DNA from: Liolophura sinensis
Taxonomy: Eukaryota > Mollusca > Polyplacophora > Chitonida > Chitonidae
Direction of reading: 5' to 3'
Assembly (NCBI RefSeq): GCF_032854445.1
Contig: NW_027017990.1
Location: forward strand, 1 to 64,000
Length of the DNA stretch: 64,000 nt
Program-made: the position numbers and the translations under genes
Part shown: positions 24,801 to 37,900 of the stretch, one piece after another
How positions within the stretch are numbered: the stretch's first letter is position 1
Layout of the letters: every line of letters starts with the position of its first letter
Notes under the pieces: model-generated
What the model saw: the letters and a program-made list of their open reading frames with translations, nothing else
Told to the model about the DNA's origin: nothing
Database searches by the model: none

Positions 24801-27800
24801 AAAAAGTACAATTGAACACTGACCCACATCAATAAGGTGCCAAAGGATGCGCAATTGGGCCAGGCATCTCCAGCTGTTGAAAAATTGCAAATTTCCTTGG
24901 TTTCCATGGAGTAAGAGCCGTTGCTGGGCACGTGATCTTGACATCATTGATTATTCATTTGTGGCTACAGCCAAAAGTATTGGTCGGAGAGCAACGCGGT
25001 TTGCACCATTCGATTTCTCGTCACAAAATACGTCGGATTAGCCTCTTACCAGCAGCATTGGAACAGTTTTTCTACTTTTGGATTTTTGCCTGGTCTTTTT
25101 GCGAATTGAAATCGGCTACATTAACTATGTACAGTCGCGAGTGGTCATTACTATATTCAACTTTTCATTATAAGTTATGTGCCCTTCGGTAGCCCAGACG
25201 ACGTCAAATCTTTGGGCCAAGCCCATTTAACTCACCCAGCAAATGTCTTACTCCTAAGTCGAAGACAATCTCAATGTCTTTATCTACATGTAGAAAAACC
25301 ACACCATTTGTTTATAAAAAAACACAAGGTACTTGATACAGTCTGCTGTAAAAAGTACAATTGAACACTGACCCACATTAATAAGGTGCCAAAAGATGCG
25401 CAATTGGGCCAGGCATCTCCAGCTGTTGAAAAATTGCAAATTTCTATGGTTTCCATGGATTAAAAGCCGTTGCTGGGCACGTGATCTTGACATCATTGAT
25501 TATTCATTTGTGGCTACAGCCAAAAGTATTGGTCGGAGAGCAACGCGGTTTGGACCATTCGATTTCTCGTCACAAAATACGTCGGATTAGCCTCTTACCA
25601 GCAGCATTGGAACAGTTTTTCTACTTTTGGATTTTTGCCTGGTCTTTTTGCGAATTGAAATCGGCTACATTAACTATGTACAATCGCGACTGGTCATTAC
25701 TATATTCAACTTTTCATTATAAGTTATGTGCCCTTCGGTAGCCCAGACGACGTCAAATCTTTGGGCCAAGCCCATTTAACTCACCCAGCAAATGTCTTAC
25801 TTCTAAGTCGAAGAAAACTCAATGTCTTTATCTACATGTAGAAAAACCACACCATTTGTACATAAAAAAAAAACACAAGGTACTTGATACAATCCGCTGT
25901 AAAAAGTACAATTGAACACTGACCCACATCAATAAGGTGCCAAAGGATGCGCAATTGGGCCAGGCATCTCCAGCTGTCGAAAAATTGCAAATTTCCTTGG
26001 TTTCCATGGAGTAAGAGCCGTTGCTGGGCACGTGATCTTGACATCATTGATTATTCATTTGTGGCTACAGCCAAAAGCACTGGTCAGAGAGCAACGCGGT
26101 TTGCACCATTCGATTTCTCGTCACAAAATACGTCGGATTAGCCTCTTACCAGCAGCATTGGAACAGTTTTTCTACTTTTGGATTTTTGCCTGTTCCTTTT
26201 ACGAATTGAAATCGGCTACATTAACTATGTACAATCGCGACTGGTCATTACTATATTCAACTTTTCATTATAAGTTATGTGCCCTTCGGTAGCCCAGACG
26301 ACGTCAAATCTTTGGGCCAAGCCCATTTAACTCACCCAGCAAATGTCTTACTTCTAAGTCGAAGACAAACTCAATGTCTTTATCTACATGTAGAAAAACC
26401 ACACCATTTGTATATAAAAAAAACAAAAGGTACTTGATACAATCCGCTGTAAAAAGTACAATTGAACACTGACCCACATCAATAAGGTGCAAAAGGATGC
26501 CCAATTGGGCCAGGCATCTCCAGCTGTTGAAAAATTGCAAATTTCCTTGGTTTTTATGGGGAAAGAACCGTTGCTGGGCACGTGATCTTGACATCACTGA
26601 TTATTCATTTGTGGCTACAGCCAAAAGTATTGGTCGGAGAGCAACGCGGTTTGCACCATTCGATTTCTCGTCACAAAATACGTCGGATTAGCCTCTTACC
26701 AGCAGCATTGGAACAGTTTTTCTACTTTTGGATTTTTGCCTGGTCTTTTTGCGAATTGAAATCGGCTACATTAACTATGTACAATCGCGACTGGTCATTA
26801 CTATATTCAACTTTTCATTATAAGTTATGTGCCCTTCGGTAGCCCAGACGACGTCAAATCTTTGGGCCAAGCCCATTTAACTCACCCAGCAAATGTCTTA
26901 CTTCTAAGTCGAAGACAAACTCAATGTCTTTATCTACATGTAGAAAAACCACACCATTTGTTTATAAAAAAACACAAGGTACTTGATACAGTCTGCTGTA
27001 AAAAGTACAATTGAACACTGACCCACATCAATAAGGTGCCAAAAGATGCGCAATTGGGCCAGGCATCTCCAGCTGTTGAAAAATTGCAAATTTCCTTGGT
27101 TTCCATGGATTAAGAGCCGTTGCTGGGCACGTGATCTTGACATCATTGATTATTCATTTGTGGCTACAGCCAAAAGTATTGGTCGGAGAGCAACGCGGTT
27201 TGCACCATTCGATTTCTCGTCACAAAATACGTCGGATTAGCCTCTTACCAGCAGCATTGGAACAGTTTTTCTACTTTTGGATTTTTGCCTGGTCTTTTTG
27301 CGAATTGAAATCGGCTACATTAACTATGTACAATCGCGACTGGTCATTACTATATTCAACTTTTCATTATAAGTTATGTGCCCTTCGGTAGCCCAGACGA
27401 CGTCAAATCTTTGGGCCAAGCCCATTTAACTCACCCAGCAAATGTCTTACTTCTAAGTCGAAGAAAATCTCAATGTCTTTATCTACATGTAGAAAAACCA
27501 CACCATTTGTATATCAAAAAAAAACAAAAGGTACTTGATACAATCCGCTGTAAAAAGTACAATTGAACACTGACCCACATCAATAAGGTGCCAAAGGATG
27601 CCCAATTGGGCCAGGCATCTCCAGCTGTTGAAAAATTGCAAATTTCCTTGGTTTCCATGGAGTAAGAGCCGTTGCTGGGCACGTGATCTTGACATCATTG
27701 ATTATTCATTTGTGGCTACAGCCAAAAGTATTGGTCGGAGAGCAACGCGGTTTGCACCATTCGATTTCTCGTCACAAAATACGTCGGATTAGCCTCTTAC

Positions 27801-28480
27801 CAGCAGCATTGGAACAGTTTTTCTACTTTTGGATTTTTGCCTGGTCTTTTCGCGAATTGAAATCGGCTACATTAACTATGTACAGTCGCGACTGGTCATT
27901 ACTATATTCAACTTTTCATTATAAGTTATGTGCCCTTCGGTAGCCCAGACGACGTCAAATCTTTGGGCCAAGCCCATTTAACTCACCCAGCAAATGTCTT
28001 ACTTCTAAGTCGAAGACAAACTCAATGTCTTTATCTACATGTAGAAAAACCACACCATTAGTATATCAAAAAAAACAAAAGGTACTTGATACAATCCGCT
28101 GTAAAAAGTACAATTGAACACTGACCCACATCAATAAGGTGCCAAAGGATGCGCAATTGGGCCAGGCATCTCCAGCTGTTGAAAAATTGCAAATTTCCTT
28201 GGTTTCCATGGAGTAAGAGCCGTTGCTGGGCACGTGATCTTGACATCATTGATTATTCATTTGTGGCTACAGCCAAAAGTATTGGTCGGAGAGCAACGCG
28301 GTTTGCACCATTCGATTTCTCGTCACAAAATACGTCGGATTAGCCTCTTACCAGCAGCATTGGAACAGTTTTTCTACTTTTGGATTTTTGCCTGGTCTTT
28401 TTGCGAATTGAAATCGGCTACATTAACTATGTACAGTCGCGAGTGGTCATTACTATATTCAACTTTTCATTATAAGTTAT
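21900..28480 (+). repeat. Six-monomer tandem duplication (3302-3305 bp)
   Basis: About 21.9-25.2 kb is followed directly by a near-identical copy at about 25.2-28.5 kb. The shared order of markers is GAAGACAATCTCAATG with TTGTTTATAAA (21.96, 25.26 kb), TTCTATGGTTTCC (22138, 25443), GTTTGGACC (22244, 25549), GAAAAATTG preceded by CTGTC, AAAAGCACTGGTCAG (22770, 26074), CCTTTTACG (22891, 26195), TTTTTATGGGGAAAG (23247, 26551), GAAAATCTCAATG, TTTTCGCG (24546, 27849), CATTAGTATATC and GCGAGTGG (25138, 28441). The offset drifts from 3305 to 3302 through single-base indels, among them an extra T at 24515-24520. Confidence 0.9.
24380..24931 (+). repeat. Monomer with single-base T insertion
   Basis: The usual run of five T in ACAGTTTTTCTAC is six T at 24515-24520. 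Its duplicate at 27683 and the left-copy counterpart at 13927 have five, so this is a change after the six-monomer duplication or a sequencing error in a homopolymer. It shifts the frame of the otherwise recurrent open frame, with no sign that this matters. Confidence 0.85.
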
Positions 28481-31400
28481 GTGCCCTTCGGTAGCCCAGA
28501 CGACGTCAAATCTTTGGGCCAAGCCCATTTAACTCACCCAGCAAATGTCTTACTTCTAAGTCGAAGACAAACTCAATGTCTTTATCTACATGTAGAAAAA
28601 CCACACCATTTGTTTATAAAAAAAAACACAAGGTACTTGATACAGTCTGCTGTAAAAAGTACAATTGAACACTGACCCACATCAATAAGGTGCCAAAAGA
28701 TGCGCAATTGGGCCAGGCATCTCCAGCTGTTGAAAAATTGCAAATTTCCTTGGTTTCCATGGAGTAAGAACCGTTGCTGGGCACGTGATCTTGACATCAT
28801 TGATTATTCATTTGTGGCTACAGCCAAAAGTATTGGTCGGAGAGCAACGCGGTTTGCACCATTCGATTTCTCGTCACAAAATACGTCGGATTAGCCTCTT
28901 ACCAGCAGCATTGGAACAGTTTTTCTACTTTTGGATTTTTGCCTGGTCTTTTTGCGAATTGAAATCGGCTACATTAACTATGTACAATCGCGACTGGTCA
29001 TTACTATATTCAACTTTTCATTATAAGTTATGTGCCCTTCGGTAGCCCAGACGACGTCAAATCTTTGGGCCAAGCCCATTTAACTCACCCAGCAAATGTC
29101 TTACTTCTAAGTCGAAGACAAACTCAATGTCTTTATCTACATGTAGAAAAACCACACCATTTGTATATAAAAAAAACACAAGGTACTTGATACAATCCGC
29201 TGTAAAAAGTACACTTGAACACTGACCCACATCAATAAGGTGCCAAAGGATGCCCAATTGGGCCAGGCATCTCCAGCTGTTGAAAAATTGCAAATTTCCT
29301 TGGTTTCCATGGAGTAAGAACCGTTGCTGGGCACGTGATCTTGACATCATTGATTATTCATTTGTGGCTACAGCCAAAAGTATTGGTCGGAGAGCAACGC
29401 GGTTTGCACCATTCGATTTCTCGTCACAAAATACGTCGGATTAGCCTCTTACCAGCAGCATTGGAACAGTTTTTCTACTTTTGGATTTTTGCCTGGTCTT
29501 TTTGCGAATTGAAATCGGCTACATTAACTATGTACAATCGCGACTGGTCATTACTATATTCAACTTTTCATTATAAGTTATGTGCCCTTCGGTAGCCCAG
29601 ACGACGTCAAATCTTTGGGCCAAGCCCATTTAACTCACCCAGCAAATGTCTTACTTCTAAGTCGAAGACAAACTCAATGTCTTTATCTACATGTAGAAAA
29701 ACCACACCATTTGTATATCAAAAAAACACAAGGTACTTGATACAATCCGCTGTAAAAAGTACAATTGAACACTGACCCACATCAATAAGGTGCCAAAGGA
29801 TGCCCAATTGGGCCAGGCATCTCCAGCTGTTGAAAAATTGCAAATTTCCTTGGTTTCCATGGAGTAAGAGCCGTTGCTGGGCACGTGATCTTGACATCAT
29901 TGATTATTCATTTGTGGCTACAGCCAAAAGTATTGGTCGGAGAGCAACGCGGTTTGCACCATTCGATTTCTCGTCACAAAATACGTCGGATTAACCTCTT
30001 ACCAGCAGCATTGGAACAGTTTTTCTACTTTTGGATTTTTGCCTGGTCTTTTTGCGAATTAAAATCGGCTACATTAACTATGTACACTCGCGACTGGTCA
30101 TTACTATATTCAACTTTTCATTATAAGTTATGTGCCCTTCGGTAGCCCAGACGACGTCAAATCTTTGGGCCAAGCCCATTTAACTCACCCAGCAAATGTC
30201 TTCCTTCTAAGTCGAAGACAAACTCAATGTCTTTATCTACATGTAGAAAAACCACACCATTTGTATATAAAAAAAACAAAAGGTACATGATACAATCCGC
30301 TGTAAAAAGTACAATTGAACACTGACCCACATCAATAAGGTGCCAAAGGATGCGCAATTGGGCCAGGCATCTCCAGCTGTTGAAAAATTGCAAATTTCTT
30401 TTGTTTCCATGGAGTAAGAGCCGTAGCTGGGCACGTGATCTTGACATCATTGATTATTCATTTGTGGCTACAGCCAAAAGTATTGGTCGGAGAGCAACGC
30501 GGTTTGCACCATTCGATTTCTCGTCACAAAATACGTCGGATTAGCCTCTTACCAGCAGCATTGGAACAGTTTTTCCTCTTTTGGATTTTTGCCTGGTCTT
30601 TTTGCTAATTGAAATCGGCTACATTAACTATGTACAATCGCGACTGGTCATTACTATATTCAGCATTTCATTATAAGTTATGTGCCCTTCGGTAGCCCAG
30701 ACGACGTCAAATCTTTGGGCCAAGCCCATTTAACTCACCCAGCAAATGTCTTACTCCTAAGTCGAAGACAAACTCAATGTCTTTATCTACATGTAGAAAA
30801 ACCACACCATTTGTTTATAAAAAAACACAAGGTACTTGATACAGTCTGCTGTAAAAAGTACAACTGAACACTGACCCACATCAATAAGGTGCCAAAAGAT
30901 GCGCAATTGGGCCAGGCATCTCCAGCTGTTGAAAAATTGCAAATTTCCTTGGTTTCCATGGAGTAAGAACCGTTGCTGGGCACGTGATCTTGACATCATT
31001 GATTATTCATTTGTGGCTACAGCCAAAAGTATTGGTCGGAGAGCAACGCGGTTTGCACCATTCGATTTCTCGTCACAAAATACGTCGGATTAGCCTCTTA
31101 CCAGCAGCATTGGAACAGTTTTTCTACTTTTGGATTTTTGCCTGGTCTTTTTGCGAATTGAAATCGGCTACATCAACTATGTACAATCGCGACAGGTCAT
31201 TACTATATTCAACTTTTCATTATAAGTTATGTGCCCTTCGGTAGCCCAGACGACGTCAAATCTTTGGGCCAAGCCCATTTAACTCACCCAGCAAATGTCT
31301 TACTTCTAAGTCGAAGACAAACTCAATGTCTTTATCTACATGTAGAAAAACCACACCATTTGTATATAAAAAAAATACAAGGTACTTGATACAATCCGCT

Positions 31401-31900
31401 GTGAAAAGTACAATTGAACACTGACCCACATCAATAAGGTGCCAAAGGATGCGCAATTGGGCCAGGCATCTCCAGCTGTTGAAAAATTGCAAATTTCCTT
31501 GGTTTCCATGGAGTAAGAGCCGTTGCTGGGCACGTGATCTTGACATCATTGATTATTCATTTGTGGCTACAGCCAAAAGTATTGGTCGGAAAGCAACGCG
31601 GTTTGGACCATTCGATTTCTCGTCACAAAATACGTCGGATTAGCCTCTTACCAGCAGCATTGGAACAGTTTTTCTACTTTTGGATTTTTGCCTGTTCTTT
31701 TTGCGAATTGAAATCGGCTACATTAACTATGTACAATCGCGACTGGTCATTACTATATTCAACTTTTCATTATAAGTTATGTGCCCTTCGGTAGCCCAGA
31801 CGACGTCAAATCTTTGGGCCAAGCCCATTTAACTCACCCAGAAAATGTTTTACTTCTAAGTCGAAGACAAACTCAATGTCTTTATCTACATGTAGAAAAA

Positions 31901-34900
31901 CCACACCATTTGTATATCAAAAAAAACAAAAGGTACTTGATACAATCCGCTGTAAAAAGTACAATTGAACACTGACCCACATCAATAAGGTGCCAAAGGA
32001 TGCGCAATTGGGCCAGGCATCTCCAGCTGTTGAAAAATTGCAAATTTCCTTGGTTTCCATGGAGTAAGAGCCGTTGCTGGGCACGTGATCTTGACATCAT
32101 TGATTATTCATTTGTGGCTACAGCCAAAAGTATTGGTCGGAGAGCAACGCGGTTTGCACCATTCGATTTCTCGTCACAAAATACGTCGGATTAGCCTCTT
32201 ACCAGCAGCATTGGAACAGTTTTTCTACTTTTGGATTTTTGCCTGTTCTTTTTGCGAATTGAAATCGGCTACATTAACTATGTACAATCGCGACTGGTCA
32301 TTACTATATTCAACTTTTCATTATAAGTTATGTGCCCTTCGGTAGCCCAGACGACGTCAAATCTTTGGGCCAAGCCCATTTAACTCACCCAGCAAATGTC
32401 TTACTTCTAAGTCGAAGACAATCTCAATGTCTTTATCTACATGTAGAAAAACCACACCATTTGTATATAAAAAAAACAAAAGGTACTTGATACAATCCGC
32501 TGTAAAAAGTACAATTGAACACTGACCCACATCAATAAGGTGCCAAAGGATGCGCAATTGGGCCAGGCATCTCCAGCTGTTGAAAAATTGCAAATTTCCT
32601 TAATTTCCATGGAGTAAGAACCGTTGCTGGGCACGTGATCTTGACATCATTGATTATTCATTTGTGGCTACAGCCAAAAGTATTGGTCGGAGAGCAACGC
32701 GGTTTGCACCATTCGATTTCTCGTCACAAAATACGTCGGATTAGCCTCTTACCAGCAGCATTGGAACAGTTTTTCTACTTTTGGATTTTTGCCTGTTCTT
32801 TTTGCGAATTGAAATCGGCTACATTAACTATGTACAATCGCGACTGGTCATTACTATATTCAACTTTTCATTATAAGTTATGTGCCCTTCGGTAGCCCAG
32901 ACGACGTCAAATCTTTGGGCCAAGCCCATTTAACTCACCCAGCAAATGTCTTACTTCTAAGTCGAAGACAAACTCAATGTCTTTATCTACATGTAGAAAA
33001 ACCACACAATTTGTATATAAAAAAAACAAAAGGTACTTGATACAATCCGCTGTAAAAAGTACAATTGAACACTGACCCACATCAATAAGGTGCCAAAGGA
33101 TGCGCAATTGGGCCAGGCATCTCCAGCTGTTGAAAAATTGCAAATTTCCTTAATTTCCATGGAGTAAGAGCCGTTGCTGGGCACGTGATCTTGACATCAT
33201 TGATTATTCATTTGTGGCTACAGCCAAAAGTATTGGTCGGAGAGCAACGCGGTTTGCACCATTCGATTTCTCGTCACAAAATACGTCGGATTAGCTTCTT
33301 ACCAGCAGCATTGGAACAGTTTTTCTACTTTTGGATTTTTGCCTGATCTTTTTGCGAATTGAAATCGGCTACATTAACTATGTACAATCGCGACTGGTCA
33401 TTACTATATTCAACTTTTCATTATAAGTTATGTGCCCTTCGGTAGCCCAGACGACGTCAAATCTTTGGGCCAAGCCCATTTAACTCACCCAGCAAATGTC
33501 TTACTTCTAAGTCGAAGACAAACTCAATGTCTTTATCTACATGTAGAAAAACCACACCATTTGTATATAAAAAAAATACAAGGTACTTGATACAATCCGC
33601 TGTGAAAAGTACAATTGAACACTGACCCACATCAATAAGGTGCCAAAGGATGCGCAATTGGGCCAGGCATCTCCAGCTGTTGAAAAATTGCAAATTTCCT
33701 TGGTTTCCATGGAGTAAGAACCGTTGCTGGGCACGTGATCTTGACATCATTGATTATTGATTTGTGGCTACAGCCAAAAGTATTGGTCGGAGAGCAACGC
33801 GGTTTGCACCATTCGATTTCTCGTCACAAAATACGTCGGATTAGCCTCTTACCAGCAGCATTGGAACAGTTTTTCTACTTTTGGATTTTTGCCTGTTCTT
33901 TTTGCGAATTGAAATCGGCTACATTAACTATGTACAATCGCGACTGGTCATTACTATATTCAACTTTTCATTATAAGTTATGTGCCCTTCGGTAGCCCAG
34001 ACGACGTCAAATCTTTGGGCCAAGCCCATTTAACTCACCCAGCAAATGTCTTACTTCTAAGTCGAAGACAAACTCAATGTCTTTATCTACATGTAGAAAA
34101 ACCACACCATTTGTATATAAAAAAAACACAAGGTACTTGATACAATCCGCTGTAAAAAGTACACTTGAACACTGACCCACATCAATAAGGTGCCAAAGGA
34201 TGCGCAATTGGGCCAGGCATCTCCAGCTGTTGAAAAACTGCAAATTTCCTTGGTTTCCATGGAGTAAGAACCGTTGCTGGGCACGTGATCTTGACATCAT
34301 TGATTATTCATTTGTGGCTACAGCCAAAAGTATTGGTCGGAGACCAACGCGGTTTGCACCATTCGATTTCTCGTCACAAAATACGTCGGATTAGCCTCTT
34401 ACCAGCAGCATTGGAACAGTTTTTCTACTTTTGGATTTTTGCCTGGTCTTTTTGCTAATTGAAATCGGCTACATTAACTATGTACAATCGCGACTGGTCA
34501 TTACTATATTCAACTTTTCATTATAAGTTATGTGCCCTTCGGTAGCCCAGACGACGTCAAATCTTTGGGCCAAGCCCATTTAACTCACCCAGCAAATGTC
34601 TTACTTCTAAGTCGAAGACAAACTCAATGTCTTTATCTACATGTAGAAAAACCACACCATTTGTATATCAAAAAAACACAAGGTACTTGATACAATCCGC
34701 TGTAAAAAGTACAATTGAACACTGACCCACATCAATAAGGTGCCAAAGGATGCCCAATTGGGCCAGGCATCTCCAGCTGTTGAAAAATTGCAAATTTCCT
34801 TGGTTTCCATGGAGTAAGAACCGTTGCTGGGCACGTGATCTTGACATCATTGATTATTCATTTGTGGCTACAGCCAAAAGTATTGGTCGGAGAGCAACGC

Positions 34901-37900
34901 GGTTTGCACCATTCGATTTCTCGTCACAAAATACGTCGGATTAGCCTCTTACCAGCAGCATTGGAACAGTTTTTCTACTTTTGGATTTTTGCCTGGTCTT
35001 TTTGCGAATTGAAATCGGCTACATCAACTATGTACAATCGCGACTGGTCATTACTATATTCAACTTTTCATTATAAGTTATGTGCCCTTCGGTAGCCCAG
35101 ACGACGTCAAATCTTTGGGCCAAGCCCATTTAACTCACCCAGCAAATGTCTTACTTCTAAGTCGAAGACAAACTCAATGTCTTTATCTACATGTAGAAAA
35201 ACCACACCATTTGTATATAAAAAAAATACAAGGTACTTGATACAATCCGCTGTGAAAAGTACAATTGAACACTGACCCACATCAATAAGGTGCCAAAGGA
35301 TGCGCAATTGGGCCAGGCATCTCCAGCTGTTGAAAAATTGCAAATTTCCTTGGTTTCCATGGAGTAAGAGCCGTTGCTGGGCACGTGATCTTGACATCAT
35401 TGATTATTCATTTGTGGCTACAGCCAAAAGTATTGGTCGGAAAGCAACGCGGTTTGGACCATTCGATTTCTCGTCACAAAATACGTCGGATTAGCCTCTT
35501 ACCAGCAGCATTGGAACAGTTTTTCTACTTTTGCATTTTTGCCTGTTCTTTTTGCGAATTGAAATCGGCTACATCAACTATGTACAATCGCGACAGGTCA
35601 TTACTATATTCAACTTTTCATTATAAGTTATGTGCCCTTCGGTAGCCCAGACGACGTCAAATCTTTGGGCCAAGCCCATTTAACTCACCCAGCAAATGTC
35701 TTACTTCTAAGTCGAAGACAAACTCAATGTCTTTATCTACATGTAGAAAAACCACACCATTTGTATATAAAAAAAACAAAAGGTACTTGATACAATCCGC
35801 TGTAAAAAGTACAATTGAACACTGACCCACATCAATAAGGTGCCAAAGGATGCGCAATTGGGCCAGGCATCTCCAGCTGTTGTAAAATTGCAAATTTCCT
35901 TAATTTCCATGGAGTAAGAACCGTTGCTGGGCACGTAATCTTGACATCATTGATTATTCATTTGTGGCTACAGCCAAAAGTATTGGTCGGAGAGCAACGC
36001 GGTTTGCACCATTCGATTTCTCGTCACAAAATACGTCGGATTAGCCTCTTACCAGCAGCATTGGAACAGTTTTTCTACTTTTGGATTTTTGCCTGGTCTT
36101 TTTGCGAATTGAAATCGGCTACATTAACTATGTACAATCGCGACTGGTCATTACTATATTCAACTTTTCATTATAAGTTATGTGCCCTTCGGTAGCCCAG
36201 ACGACGTCAAATCTTTGGGCCAAGCCCATTTAACTCACCCAGCAAATGTCTTACTTCTAAGTCGAAGACAAACTCAATGTCTTTATCTACATGTAGAAAA
36301 ACCACACCATTTGTATATAAAAAAAACACAAGGTACTTGATACAATCCGCTGTAAAAAGTACAATTGAACACTGACCCACATCAATAAGGTGCCAAAGGA
36401 TGCGCAATTGGGCCAGGCATCTCCAGCTGTTGAAAAATTGCAAATTTCCTTGGTTTCCATGGAGTAAGAGCCGTTGCTGGGCACGTGATCTTGACATCAT
36501 TGATTATTCATTTGTGGCTACAGCCAAAAGTATTGGTCGGAAAGCAACGCGGTTTGGACCATTCGATTTCTCGTCACAAAATACGTCGGATTAGCCTCTT
36601 ACCAGCAGCATTGGAACAGTTTTTCTACTTTTGGATTTTTGCCTGTTCTTTTTGCGAATTAAAATCGGCTACATTAACTATGTACAATCGCGACTGGTCA
36701 TTACTATATTCAACTTTTCATTATAAGTTATGTGCCCTTCGGTAGCCCAGACGACGTCAAATCTTTGGGCCAAGCCCATTTAGCTCACCCAGAAAATGTT
36801 TTACTTCTAAGTCGAAGACAAACTCAATGTCTTTATCTACATGTAGAAAAACCACACCATTTGTATATCAAAAAAAACAAAAGGTACTTGATACAATCCG
36901 CTGTAAAAAGTACAATTGAACACTGACCCACATCAATAAGGTGCCAAAGGATGCGCAATTGGGCCAGGCATCTCCAGCTGTTGAAAAATTGCAAATTTCC
37001 TTGGTTTCCATGGAGTAAGAGCCGTTGCTGGGCACGTGATCTTGACATCATTGATTATTCATTTGTGGCTACAGCCAAAAGTATTGGTCGGAGAGCAACG
37101 CGGTTTGCACCATTCGATTTCTCGTCACAAAATACGTCGGATTAGCCTCTTACCAGCAGCATTGGAACAGTTTTTCTACTTTTGGATTTTTGCCTGTTCT
37201 TTTTGCGAATTGAAATCGGCTACATTAACTATGTACAATCGCGACTGGTCATTACTATATTCAACTTTTCATTATAAGTTATGTGCCCTTCGGTAGCCCA
37301 GACGACGTCAAATCTTTGGGCCAAGCCCATTTAACTCACCCAGCAAATGTCTTACTTCTAAGTCGAAGACAAACTCAATGTCTTTATCTACATGTAGAAA
37401 AACCACACCATTTGTATATAAAAAAAACAAAAGGTACTTGATACAATCCGCTGTAAAAAGTACAATTGAACACTGACCCACATCAATAAGGTGCCAAAGG
37501 ATGCGCAATTGGGCCAGGCATCTCCAGCTGTTGAAAAATTGCAAATTTCCTTGGTTTCCATGGAGTAAGAACCGTTGCTGGGCACGTGATCTTGACATCA
37601 TTGATTATTCATTTGTGGCTACAGCCAAAAGTATTGGTCGGAGAGCAACGCGGTTTGCACCATTCGATTTCTCGTCACAAAATACGTCGGATTAGCCTCT
37701 TACCAGCAGCATTGGAACAGTTTTTCTACTTTTGGATTTTTGCCTGGTCTTTTTGCGAATTGAAATCGGCTACATTAACTATGTACAATCGCGACTGGTC
37801 ATTACTATATTCAACTTTTCATTATAAGTTATGTGCCCTTCGGTAGCCCAGACGACGTCAAATCTTTGGGCCAAGCCCATTTAACTCACCCAGCAAATGT

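Larger units (their letters stand above)
20991..31900 (+). repeat. Array region 4: right copy of the duplicated segment (~10.9 kb)
   Basis: Monomer landmarks at 21077, 21627, 22176, 22728, 23278, 23827, 24380, 24932, 25481, 26032, 26582, 27131, 27683, 28234, 28785, 29335, 29885, 30435, 30984 and 31534. It repeats the variant series of 9.4-19.8 kb. The offset is 11552-11553 bp from 21.0 to 23.9 kb, 13756 bp from 27.2 to 30.9 kb and 12108 bp from 30.9 to 31.9 kb. Each change of offset is a whole number of monomers, explained by the six-, two- and three-monomer events listed separately. No gene is present. Confidence 0.88.
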
